Origin: Thauera sp. JM12B12
GTDB lineage: Bacteria; Pseudomonadota; Gammaproteobacteria; Burkholderiales; Rhodocyclaceae
Length of the DNA: 64,000 nucleotides
Direction: 5' to 3'
Assembly: GCF_039614725.1 (NCBI RefSeq)
Contig: NZ_CP154859.1
Location: 3,410,001 to 3,474,000 of the forward strand
The translations under genes and the position numbers were made by a program. This document shows positions 29,619 to 37,647 of this stretch, one piece after another. Every line of letters starts with the position of its first letter. The first letter of the stretch is position 1. The notes under the pieces were generated by a model that made no database searches, was not told where the DNA came from, and was given only the letters and a program-made list of their open reading frames with translations.

Positions 29619-30899
29619 ATGCTGACCCGCCTGCCCTACACCCTGCTGTGGATCCTCGCCCTGCCTCTGGTGGTGCTGCGCCTGCTGTGGCGGGCGCGCC
29701 GCCAGCCCGCCTACCTGCGGCACGTGGGCGAGCGCTTCGGTCGCTATCGGGTGCGCGCGCCGCTCGCCGTGATCTGGGTGCATGCCGTCTCGGTGGGCGA
29801 GACGCGGGCCGCCGAGCCGCTGGTGCGCGCCCTGCTCGCGCGCTGGCCGGAGCACAGCGTGCTGCTCACCCAGATGACGCCGACCGGGCGCGATACCGCG
29901 CGCGCCCTGTTCAAGGACGAGCCACGCGTGCTGCGCGCCTACCTGCCCTACGACGTCGGCTGCTTCGCGCACGCCTTCCTGCGCCACTTCCGGCCGCTGT
30001 TCGGCGTGATCATGGAGACCGAGCTGTGGCCCAACCTGCTCGCCGCCTGCCGCCGCCGCGGCATCCCGGTGATGCTGGCCAATGCGCGCCTGTCCGAGCG
30101 CTCGGCGCGCCGCTACGCGCGCCTGCCGGCGCTCACCGCGCTCACCATGAAGGCGCTCGCCGCAATCGGCGCCCAGACCGCTGCCGACGCCGCGCGCCTC
30201 GCCCAGCTCGGCGCGCGGCGGGTGACGGTGACCGGCAACATCAAGTTCGACATCAGCCCGCCGCCGTCCATGCTTGCCCTCGGCCAAGCCTTGCGCGCGC
30301 GCATCGGTGTGCGCCCGGTGGTGCTCGCCGCCAGCACCCGCGAGGGCGAGGAGAGCCTGCTGCTCGAAGCCTTCGCGCGCCACGCCCCGGCCACCGCGCT
30401 GCTGCTGCTGGTGCCAAGGCACCCGCAGCGCTTCGATGCGGTCGCCAACGAGGTCGGCCGCTGCGGACTGACGCTGCAGCGGCGCAGCGCAGAGGAGACG
30501 GTCGCCGGTAGCACCCGCGTGCTGCTGGGCGATTCGATGGGGGAGATGTTCGCCTACTACGCCGCTGCCGACGTCGCGCTGATCGGCGGCAGCTGGCTGC
30601 CCTTCGGCGGGCAGAACCTGATCGAGTCGTGCGCGGTCGGCACCCCTGTGCTGGTGGGCCCGCACACCTTCAATTTCCAGGCGGTGGCGGACGACGCCGT
30701 GCGCGCGGGCGCGGCGCTGCGGGCCGCGGACCCGGACACCGCCATGCGCGATGCGGTGGCCCTGCTCGGCGACGAGGCCCGCCGCAGCGCGCTCGCTGCC
30801 GCCGGCCGCGCCTTCGCCACCACCCATCAGGGCGCGACCGCACGCAGCGTGGCGATCCTCGAAAGCCTGCAGGGAAGCGCCCGCGCGACGGCGCGCTGA
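29619..30899 (+). CDS. waaA: 3-deoxy-D-manno-octulosonic acid transferase WaaA (KdtA)
   Basis: Inner-membrane-associated glycosyltransferase that attaches Kdo to lipid A precursor. The 426-residue protein has an N-terminal membrane anchor (about residues 4-22), WVHAVSVGETRAAEPLV with the conserved catalytic-site Glu, METELWPNLL, GNIKFD, and the C-terminal donor-binding GGSWLPFGGQNLIE. All fit a complete WaaA. The ATG at 29619 gives the canonical MLTRLPYTLLW start; longer in-frame extensions overlap the divergent epimerase gene. Converges on tolC. Confidence 0.95.
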   Translation: MLTRLPYTLLWILALPLVVLRLLWRARRQPAYLRHVGERFGRYRVRAPLAVIWVHAVSVGETRAAEPLVRALLARWPEHSVLLTQMTPTGRDTARALFKDEPRVLRAYLPYDVGCFAHAFLRHFRPLFGVIMETELWPNLLAACRRRGIPVMLANARLSERSARRYARLPALTALTMKALAAIGAQTAADAARLAQLGARRVTVTGNIKFDISPPPSMLALGQALRARIGVRPVVLAASTREGEESLLLEAFARHAPATALLLLVPRHPQRFDAVANEVGRCGLTLQRRSAEETVAGSTRVLLGDSMGEMFAYYAAADVALIGGSWLPFGGQNLIESCAVGTPVLVGPHTFNFQAVADDAVRAGAALRAADPDTAMRDAVALLGDEARRSALAAAGRAFATTHQGATARSVAILESLQGSARATAR

Positions 30900-30936
30900 A
30901 CGCAGCGCAACAAGGACGCCGGCGAGTTCTAGACCC

Positions 30937-32244
30937 TCAGGGTGCGAGCAGCGTGTTGATCGCGTGCACGTCTTCCTCGCCGAGCGTCCCCGCCGCCGCC
31001 TTCAGGCGCAGCTGGGCGAGCAGGGTGTCGTAGCGCGCACGGGAGAGCTGCTGCAGCGTATCGGCAAGCTGGGTCTGGGCGTTGAGGACGTCGATGTTGA
31101 TGCGCACCCCGACTTCATAACCGAGCTTGTTGGCCTCGAGCGCGGACGTCGACGACACGCGCGCCGCCTCCAGCGCCTTGACCTGCGCCATGCCGCTGGT
31201 GACGCCGAGCCAGGACTGGCGCGCAGCGAGCGCAGCGCTGCGGCGCGCATCCTCGAGGTCGGCGTCGGCCTTCATGCGCAGCGCCGCCGCCTCGCGCGAC
31301 ACCGAGGACACGCGCCCGCCGGCATAGAGCGGCACGTTCAGCTGCAGGCCGATCGCGGTGGCCTCGGAGCGGTCGGTGCTCGGCTGCGGACGGTTGTTGA
31401 CGCCGTGGCTGGCGACGAGGTCGACCGTAGGCAGATGGCCGGCGCGCGCGCGCTCGACCTCGCGCGCGGCGATCTCGCGCGCCAGCTGCTGGGCCTGCAC
31501 GCCAAAGCTGCCGGACTCGGCCGCGGCCACCCAGTCGGCGACGTTCTCCGGCTGCGGACGCTGCAGCGCCACGCCCTCGCGCAGCCCGGCGAGCGGCTCG
31601 GGCTGCCTGCCGATGATCTGTGCCAGGCTCTGGCGTGCGACCTCGAGCTGGTTCTGTGCGGCGATCTCCTGCGCCGAGGCGAGGTCGAAGCGCGACTGCG
31701 CCTCATGCACGTCGGTGATCGTCACCGTGCCGACCTCGAAGCTGGTCTTCGCCAGCTCGAGCTGCTCGCTGGCGGCAGTGCGCAACTGGGTCACCGCGGC
31801 CAGCGCATCCTGGGCGTTGAGCACGTTGAAATAGGCCTCGGCCACGCGCAGCACGAGGTCCTGGCGGGCAAGCCCGAACTGGGTCTCGGCGAGTGCGGTC
31901 TGCAGCTCGCCCTGCTTGAACTGCACCCAGTTCTGCCAGCGGAACAGCGGCTGGGTGAGCTGCACCCCGTAGCCATTGCTGTTGTAGGACGGCGACGACG
32001 AGCCGGGCGGAACCCGCGTCCGGAAGTCCGCATCGGTGTAGGTCGTGTCCGCCGCCAGTCCGATCTGCGGCAGCAACCCGGCGCGGCCCTGCACGACCTT
32101 CTCCTGGCCCGCCTCGAACTGCGCCCGCGCCGCGGAGAACTTCGCGTCGTTGGCAAGCGCCTCCTGGTAGACCGCCATCAGGTCGGCGGCCAGCGCCCCG
32201 CCCGAAAACAGGCCCGCGATACAAACTGCCAGGATTCGCTTCAT
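30937..32244 (-). CDS. tolC: TolC-family outer-membrane efflux protein
   Basis: A 435-residue outer-membrane factor for type I secretion or tripartite efflux. The signal peptide MKRILAVCIAGLFSGGALA|AD is followed by two OEP repeats with long periplasmic helices: DLMAVYQEALANDAKFSAARAQ opens the first, and AIGLQLNVPLYAGGRVSS marks the second. The sequence YEVGVRINIDVLNAQTQL is a TolC-type hallmark. It follows the rhodanese gene by 32 nt in a pcm-rhodanese-tolC order. It could serve the RND pump at 37.6-41.9 kb, which lacks its own outer-membrane partner. Confidence 0.93.
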   Translation of the reverse strand: MKRILAVCIAGLFSGGALAADLMAVYQEALANDAKFSAARAQFEAGQEKVVQGRAGLLPQIGLAADTTYTDADFRTRVPPGSSSPSYNSNGYGVQLTQPLFRWQNWVQFKQGELQTALAETQFGLARQDLVLRVAEAYFNVLNAQDALAAVTQLRTAASEQLELAKTSFEVGTVTITDVHEAQSRFDLASAQEIAAQNQLEVARQSLAQIIGRQPEPLAGLREGVALQRPQPENVADWVAAAESGSFGVQAQQLAREIAAREVERARAGHLPTVDLVASHGVNNRPQPSTDRSEATAIGLQLNVPLYAGGRVSSVSREAAALRMKADADLEDARRSAALAARQSWLGVTSGMAQVKALEAARVSSTSALEANKLGYEVGVRINIDVLNAQTQLADTLQQLSRARYDTLLAQLRLKAAAGTLGEEDVHAINTLLAP

Positions 32245-32276
32245 CGTGTTCTCCGCTGTTGAGGGACGCCGCCGGC

Positions 32277-32600
32277 TCAGTACTGCGCCATCCCCGGGTC
32301 GACCTGCGCCGCCCAGCCGGCGACGCCGCCCGCCAGGTTGATGACGTTGGAGAAACCCTGGCGTTCGAGGAACATGCACACTTGCGCGCTGCGCCCGCCG
32401 TGATGGCAGATCACCACGGTCTCGCGGTCACGGTCGAGTTCGGCGAAGCGCGCCGGCACGCTGCCCATCGGCATCGCCACCGAACCTTCGATGCGGCAGA
32501 TCTCCAGCTCCCAGGGTTCGCGCACGTCGAGCAGCAGCGGCGCTGGCTGCTGCGCGTCTTCGAGGCGGCGGGCGAGCTGAGTCGGACTGATCTGATGCAT
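32277..32600 (-). CDS. Single-domain rhodanese-like sulfurtransferase
   Basis: A 107-residue cytoplasmic rhodanese domain with LLLDVREPWELEICRIEG, the active-site loop CHHGGRS including the nucleophilic Cys, and the closing GFSNVINLAGGVAGWA. Members of this group (GlpE/PspE-like) carry persulfide sulfur. It lies 7 nt after pcm. Physiological sulfur donor and acceptor are not evident. Confidence 0.93.
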   Translation of the reverse strand: MHQISPTQLARRLEDAQQPAPLLLDVREPWELEICRIEGSVAMPMGSVPARFAELDRDRETVVICHHGGRSAQVCMFLERQGFSNVINLAGGVAGWAAQVDPGMAQY

Positions 32601-32607
32601 GGCCGTC

Positions 32608-33261
32608 TCAGAAGCTGAAGCTGTCGCGCTGCGGCGCGTTCTTGAGCATCGGCACCACGGTCTCGAAGATGTCCTCGGTGCGGAAGCGGCCTTCGCTCTC
32701 GCAGGTGATCAGCCGCGCCTTCATGACCGGCGCCTCGCCGACGAAGGCGAACAGGCGGCCACCGACCTTGAGCTGCTCGAGCAGCGCCTGCGGCACGAAG
32801 GGCAGCGCACCCGACACGACGATGACGTCGTAGGGCGCACGCTCGGCCCAGCCACCGACGCCGTCGCCCTGCACCACGACCACGTTCTCGACGCCGTTGC
32901 GGGCGAGGTTGGCGCTCGCCAGCTTCACCAGCTCGGGCTCGATCTCGAGCGTGCGCACCCACTCGGTGCGCGCAGCCAGCAGCGCGGCGAAGTAGCCGGA
33001 CCCGGTGCCGATCTCGAGCACCGAATCGGACTTCGCCAGGCGCAGCGCCTGCAGCACCTTGCCCTCGATCACCGGCTTGAGCATGACCTGACCGCAGCCG
33101 ATCGGGATCTCCACCTCGGTAAAGGCCAGATCGCGATATGCGGCGGGCACGAATTCCTCGCGCTTGACCGTCATCAGGAGGTCGAGCACGTCCTGATCCA
33201 GCACCTCCCAGGGGCGGATCTGCTGCTCGACCATGTTGAAGCGCGCTTTCTCGAAATTCAT
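32608..33261 (-). CDS. pcm: Protein-L-isoaspartate O-methyltransferase family protein
   Basis: A 217-residue SAM-dependent methyltransferase of the PCMT family: NMVEQQIRPWEVLDQ, the PIGCGQVMLKPV segment (PIGxGQTxSxP in true PCMTs), VLEIGTGSGYFAALLA and YDVIVVSGALP. The substrate-loop Ser of classic Pcm (GQTISQP) is replaced by GQVMLKP, the variant common in betaproteobacteria next to tolC; repair activity on isoaspartate is therefore uncertain. First gene of the pcm-rhodanese-tolC cluster. A start nine codons upstream is less likely. Confidence 0.88.
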   Translation of the reverse strand: MNFEKARFNMVEQQIRPWEVLDQDVLDLLMTVKREEFVPAAYRDLAFTEVEIPIGCGQVMLKPVIEGKVLQALRLAKSDSVLEIGTGSGYFAALLAARTEWVRTLEIEPELVKLASANLARNGVENVVVVQGDGVGGWAERAPYDVIVVSGALPFVPQALLEQLKVGGRLFAFVGEAPVMKARLITCESEGRFRTEDIFETVVPMLKNAPQRDSFSF

Positions 33262-33280
33262 CAGGGACTCCCGGCGAAAT

Positions 33281-33310
33281 ATTAGCACACGCTAATGGAT
33301 AGCGTTATCC
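33281..33310 (-). promoter_or_regulatory. Two adjacent palindromes upstream of pcm
   Basis: ATTAGC-acac-GCTAAT (33281-33296) abuts GGATA-gcgt-TATCC (33297-33310). On the minus strand the first contains a TAATAT-like -10 overlap, 20 nt before pcm. The arrangement looks like operators of a TetR/MarR-type repressor, but no regulator gene is adjacent. Confidence 0.45.
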
Positions 33311-33411
33311 AAAAAGGCAAAACCGCGTCATTCTAGCGCAGTTGCTGCACCGCGATCCGCGCGCGGTGGGCTGGATTTCCGCCCTTGCAAGGCCTCGCCC
33401 GCCGCGCGGCT

Positions 33412-34113
33412 TCAGCCCCCGCCCGGGGCCGACGGTTTGCGCGCGCGGCCGCCGCGACCACCCGATGTCCGGGCCTCGCCTTTTCGCACCGCGGTCCGCT
33501 GGGCCGCCCCGCGCGTGGCGTCGGCCTGCTGGAGCCAAAGGAGCGCATCGACCTGGGCGATGAAGCCCTCGAGGTACTGCGGCGCAATGTCGCCCATGCG
33601 GATCAGCGCCTGCAGGGCGAGGTGGTGCGAGTTGAGCGGGCCCGCGTTGTCCGGCGCCGCGGCGCGCGCGCGCGCCAGCTGCTGCTCGAGGCTCAGCCGC
33701 GACCAGGTGCTGCGGAACTGGCGCACCGACTTGAGCTCGGCCGCGGCTTGCGCCTCCGTCCCCGCGAGGCCGCCGTCCGGGTCGGCGACGCCGGCCTGGC
33801 GCGCCACATGTTCGAGCAGCTCGGCAAGCGGCCGGCGCCGCGCCGGCAACGGGTTCGTGCCCCCCGCATGCTCGACGTCCACGCGCAGACCCGCCAGGCG
33901 GCGCTCGATCCTGCGCACCAGGGCCACGCGCGCAGGCCCGGCGAAGACATCCAGCCGCCGCATCATGGCCTCGATCACCCGCCAGCCCACGGGGTCGAAG
34001 CGCGCCGCACCGCGCACGCGCATGTCCTCGACGCGCGCCTCCAGGTGCGCGCGCAGTGCCTCGGCGGCCCTCCCGCCGGGCGGGGACGCGGTGGGCGCCT
34101 GGACCTCAGCCAT
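33412..34113 (-). CDS. DUF2894-family protein
   Basis: A 233-residue soluble protein, last gene of a four-gene operon. The N-terminal part is Arg/Ala-rich and helical; the conserved part is about residues 125-195 (ELKSVRQFRSTWSRLSLEQQLARA, PLNSHHLALQALIRMGDIAPQYLEGFIAQVDALLWL). The C-terminal 35 residues are basic and Gly-rich (GGRGGRARKPSAP), suggesting nucleic-acid or acidic-surface binding. The family has no known function. Its start overlaps the upstream OmpA gene by 8 nt, so it is translated with the motor-like pair. Confidence 0.8.
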   Translation of the reverse strand: MAEVQAPTASPPGGRAAEALRAHLEARVEDMRVRGAARFDPVGWRVIEAMMRRLDVFAGPARVALVRRIERRLAGLRVDVEHAGGTNPLPARRRPLAELLEHVARQAGVADPDGGLAGTEAQAAAELKSVRQFRSTWSRLSLEQQLARARAAAPDNAGPLNSHHLALQALIRMGDIAPQYLEGFIAQVDALLWLQQADATRGAAQRTAVRKGEARTSGGRGGRARKPSAPGGG

Positions 34114-34759
34114 CCTGCCTCGCGACCGTCTGCGCCGACCTCGGCACCGGCGCCATCTCCACCCGCCGGTTGCGCGCGCGACCTTCTGCGTCGTCGTTGG
34201 AGGCCACCGGCTGCTCGGACCCGAAGGCCGCGGCGAACACTGCCGTCGACGGCACGCCCTCCTCGATCAGCGCCCGTGTCACGGTCAGCGCGCGTTGCGC
34301 CGAGAGATCCCAGTTGTCGGCGAAGCGCCGGTTGGTGTCGAGCACGGGACGGTCGTCGGTGAAGCCGCTCACCATCAGCAGCTCGTCGCGGGTGGCGAGA
34401 TAGGCGGCCAGAGGCGGCGCCAGGCTCTGCAGCACCTGCCTGCCCTCGGGCTGGAGTTCGGCCGAATTGAGCGCGAACAGCACGCTGCCGCTGATGCCGA
34501 TCCGCCCATCGTTGAGCGTCACCCGCCCGCTCGCCAGCGGTACGGCGAGCGCCCTCTCCAGCGCCTCGCGGCGCTGTTCCTCGATGCGGCGCTTGTGCAC
34601 CTCGGCCTCGAGCGTGGTCGCCAGCTCGAGCTGCACGCCGAGCACCCCGACGAGGATGAGCACGAAGGCGCCGAGCAGACCCGACATCAGGTCGCCGAAC
34701 ACCCCCCAGGCCGGCGCCGCCTGCTCGATCGCGCCATCGCTGCCATGAAGCTCGTCCAT
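34106..34759 (-). CDS. MotB/ZorB-like OmpA-domain inner-membrane protein
   Basis: A 217-residue bitopic protein. One transmembrane helix (about residues 20-42) carries an Asp near its cytoplasmic end (FGDLMSGLLGAFVLIL, Asp23). This aligns with the ion-carrying Asp of MotB (YADFxTAMMAFF) and ZorB. A periplasmic linker helix and an OmpA-type peptidoglycan-binding domain follow (SGFTDDRPV, NWDLSAQRALTVTRALIEEG, NRRVEM). It lies 2 nt after the DUF802 gene, whose product looks like the MotA/ZorA partner. I infer an ion-driven, wall-anchored stator; cargo or target is unknown. Confidence 0.85.
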   Translation of the reverse strand: MDELHGSDGAIEQAAPAWGVFGDLMSGLLGAFVLILVGVLGVQLELATTLEAEVHKRRIEEQRREALERALAVPLASGRVTLNDGRIGISGSVLFALNSAELQPEGRQVLQSLAPPLAAYLATRDELLMVSGFTDDRPVLDTNRRFADNWDLSAQRALTVTRALIEEGVPSTAVFAAAFGSEQPVASNDDAEGRARNRRVEMAPVPRSAQTVARQDG

Positions 34760-34761
34760 CG

Positions 34762-36819
34762 TCAGGCCTCGGTGGCGCCGGCGGCCGCGCGCCCGGGCCT
34801 GTGCTGCAGGTCGTCGACGATCCGCTGCTGCGACATCAGGCTGAGGTCGATGAGCTCGCGCGCCTGGGCCACGTAGTAGGCGAGCTGCTCGTCGCTGCGC
34901 GTCATCGCCTTCTCCAGCGCACCCTCGATGCGCTCCAGGCTCGCCGTCAGCCTGGCGTTCGCGTCGCTGAACAGCTGCACGGCAAGGCCGAAGCCTTCGG
35001 CCAGGCTGGCGACCTCGACCGCCCCGCCGGCAAGCTCCCCGGCCGTGTCGGCGAGGCGCGTGGCCTCGGTCTCCATGCGCTGCTCGAAGCCCGCCGCAGC
35101 GTGCTGCAATACCGCAGCCGAGGACGCCACCAGGGCGTCGATCGCCTGGCGTTGCTCGGACGAGGCGTGGTTGATCGCATCGAGCAGCTCGCGCAGGGTC
35201 TCCATGATCCGCGTGCGCTCGTCGAGCGCAGCGTTGTCGCGGGCGATGCTGGCGGAGCGCTCCGCGCGCAGCTCGCCGATGACCTCGGCCGCCACGCGTG
35301 GCGCCTCGGCAGCGGTCTGCATCAGCGCGCCGGCCTGCTCGATGCTGCGGCTGGCCTGCGCCTGCATGCTGGCGGCGAGCTCCGCCTGCAGCGCGCTCAC
35401 CGTGGCGCAGACCTGATCGACGAGGGCGGCGGAGCGTTGGTCGAAGGTGTCGGCGAAGCCCTGCAGGCTGTCCTGCAAGGCGCCGGCAACCGCCTGGCCG
35501 CTGCGTTCCTGGCTGGCGAGCGCCTGCGTCCAGCGCTCGGCGAGGCTGCCGGCGGTGGCATCGAGGCGCTGGATCAACGCATCGAGCTGGACCTGCACCG
35601 AATCGGCGACCCGGCCGTGCATCGCGGCGGTCTGCGCGGCGAGCGCGCCCGCGGTGTCGGCAAGCGACGCGCGCAGCTCGCCATGGGCGCGCTCGACGGA
35701 GGCCAGGAGGGCGGTGGCACGCTGCTCGAAGCCGCCGTTCCAGGCCGCGAAGGACGCATCCAGCCTGTCGGACAGCGCCGTGCTGCGCTGCGCGTGGTCG
35801 GCGAGCGCGGCCGCCCAGTGCGCGGACACGTTCGCCACCGCTGCGTCCAGGCGCTGCGAGGCGCCATCGAGCTGCGCCTGCACGCCATCGGCCACGCACT
35901 GCTGCAGCGCGCTCGTCTCGCGCGCGATGCCGGCCATGGCATCGGCCACCAGGGGCTCGATGCTCCGGCCGGCGAGGCGCGCGCTCTCGACCAGGCTCGC
36001 CTTCAGGGAGGCATCGACCGCGGCGGCGAGCGCCGTGTAGCTGCCGCGCGCCTCGTCGTGGAAGCGCTGCTGCTCGTTCGCCATGCGCTCGTGCGATGCA
36101 AGCTGCTGGCGCTCCATCTGCACCATCATCGCCTGCAGGGTTTCGACCAGCACCGGCAGCGTGCGCGCCTGTTCCTGCACCGCCTGGAAGGCATCGAGGC
36201 GCTGCTGCGCGAGCGAGAAGCCGCGCAGCTCGCGCGCGATGCGGCTGTCGAGCACCTGCGAGGCCTGCACGCGCGCACGGCGCACCAGTGCCGAGATCAG
36301 CCCGAGCATCGCCGAGGCCGCCACGCCCGCCACCGAGGTACCGAACGCGACGCCCAGACCCTTCACCGGCGCAGCCAGCGCGGAGCGGATGGTCCGCAGG
36401 TCGGTGGTGGTCTCGAGCGCGATGACCGCGCCGTCGAGCGTCATCACCATGCCGAGGAAGGTACCGAGCATGCCCAGCAGCACGAGAAGGCCGACCAGGT
36501 AGGGGGTCAGCGCGGGGCCGGGCAGGCCGACGCGCTCGCCCTCGAGACGCAGGCGCACCGCGTTCTGCAGCGACGGCGGCAGGCTGCGCAGCCAGGCGCC
36601 GGCGTCCGCCATGTCGGGCGGGATGGTATCGAGCGCACGCTGCAGCGCCGCCGTGGCGCGATCGAAGCGCAGCAGCTCGAGCGCTCCGCTCAGATACACC
36701 ACGCCGATCAGCACGGTCATGCCCAGGGCCAGCGGGCTGAGTCCGACATAGCCGCCCCCCACCCATCCCACCACGGCCGCGCCCAGCACGAAGGCGGCCA
36801 CGCTCAAGCTTCTGTTCAT
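34762..36819 (-). CDS. DUF802 protein with MotA/ExbB/ZorA-like membrane core and long coiled-coil tail
   Basis: A 685-residue protein with TM segments at about 6-24, 32-50, 106-128 and 154-178. The third and fourth show the MotA/TolQ/ExbB pattern (LLGMLGTFLGMVMTL and GLGVAFGTSVAGVAASAMLG, with the conserved Thr/Ser). Residues 180-685 are a cytoplasmic helical tail low in Gly/Pro. Two roughly 90-residue repeats are visible: VADGVQAQLDGASQRLDA from 309 and VADSVQVQLDALIQRLDA from 404. The overall plan matches ZorA (motor core plus long tail). The ATG overlaps the DUF3348 stop (ATGA). Confidence 0.88.
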   Translation of the reverse strand: MNRSLSVAAFVLGAAVVGWVGGGYVGLSPLALGMTVLIGVVYLSGALELLRFDRATAALQRALDTIPPDMADAGAWLRSLPPSLQNAVRLRLEGERVGLPGPALTPYLVGLLVLLGMLGTFLGMVMTLDGAVIALETTTDLRTIRSALAAPVKGLGVAFGTSVAGVAASAMLGLISALVRRARVQASQVLDSRIARELRGFSLAQQRLDAFQAVQEQARTLPVLVETLQAMMVQMERQQLASHERMANEQQRFHDEARGSYTALAAAVDASLKASLVESARLAGRSIEPLVADAMAGIARETSALQQCVADGVQAQLDGASQRLDAAVANVSAHWAAALADHAQRSTALSDRLDASFAAWNGGFEQRATALLASVERAHGELRASLADTAGALAAQTAAMHGRVADSVQVQLDALIQRLDATAGSLAERWTQALASQERSGQAVAGALQDSLQGFADTFDQRSAALVDQVCATVSALQAELAASMQAQASRSIEQAGALMQTAAEAPRVAAEVIGELRAERSASIARDNAALDERTRIMETLRELLDAINHASSEQRQAIDALVASSAAVLQHAAAGFEQRMETEATRLADTAGELAGGAVEVASLAEGFGLAVQLFSDANARLTASLERIEGALEKAMTRSDEQLAYYVAQARELIDLSLMSQQRIVDDLQHRPGRAAAGATEA

Positions 36820-37568
36820 TGCAGTTCCGTCGATTTCGTTTCCAGGGCGGCGAGCATCCCGACCACCGGCATCAAGCGCAGCTCCAGCTCGGCCAGCAGC
36901 ACGCGCCGCATCTCGGCGCAGAAGCGCGCAAGCCAGCCCCCCGCCTCCATCCAGCGCGCGGGATCGTCCTCCTGCGCCGCGTCACGCGTGCGCCGATGGG
37001 CCTCCAGGAGGTGGTCGAAGCGCCTGCCGAGCAGCGCCGGCACCGTCGCCAGCAGGCTCGCCTCGCGCGCCGCGAGTGCCTGCTCCATCACCGCATCGAG
37101 CCCGGCGAGCTGGCGCAGCGCGCTCGATTCCCGGCCCAGCGCGGTGCGCACCGCAGCCCGCAGCGGGGCGATGCCGGCGCCCATCGCGCGCTGATGGGCC
37201 TGGTAGTAGCGCTGGAACGGCGCAAAATCCGCCGCGGTCTCGGGCGTGTCGTGAGGCAGCGGCGTGGGCAGGGCCAGCGCGGAAGCGCCAGGCTGCGCGG
37301 GATCGGCGGTGATCGCGGCGGCGAGCGCCGCCCGCACGCGCGCAAGCTCCGCGCGCAGAAAGGGCACCGGCATCGCGCGCGAGGCGGGTTCGGGCGGGAT
37401 TGCATGCAGCGCCGAATACAGGGCCAGCGCATCCTTCAGGTCCACCCACTCGCCCAGCCGCGCGGCGAGATCCTGCTTCGGGTCCGCGACCTCGGCCACG
37501 GCGAGTTCGGCGAGCAGCCGCACCAGCCCGGCACTGTTGAAACGCGTTCGCGGCACAGCCTGCGTCAT
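36816..37568 (-). CDS. DUF3348-family protein
   Basis: A 250-residue soluble, largely helical protein, first gene of the operon. It contains FNSAGLVRLLAELAVAE, RLGEWVDLKDALALYSAL, and a C-terminal part with AALLGRRFDHLLEAHRR-like and GGWLARFCAEMRRVLLAELELRL segments. The family is known by number only. It is translationally coupled to the MotA-like DUF802 gene, so a cytoplasmic adaptor or regulator of that complex is a reasonable inference. Arg-rich C-terminal helices could contact the coiled-coil tail. Confidence 0.8.
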   Translation of the reverse strand: MTQAVPRTRFNSAGLVRLLAELAVAEVADPKQDLAARLGEWVDLKDALALYSALHAIPPEPASRAMPVPFLRAELARVRAALAAAITADPAQPGASALALPTPLPHDTPETAADFAPFQRYYQAHQRAMGAGIAPLRAAVRTALGRESSALRQLAGLDAVMEQALAAREASLLATVPALLGRRFDHLLEAHRRTRDAAQEDDPARWMEAGGWLARFCAEMRRVLLAELELRLMPVVGMLAALETKSTELQ

Positions 37569-37647
37569 CCCCGATTCCGCCGCCCCGTGGGCAAAAAAGG
37601 GCGAAGGCTACACCAAAGCGGCGAATCGCGTCCGCTCGCCCGGGCGA

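Noticed and set aside
33412..37568. Calling the motor-like operon a Zorya system outright
   Set aside because: The ZorC/ZorD or ZorE effectors are not present; DUF3348 and DUF2894 are not known Zorya components, so only the motor core similarity is claimed.
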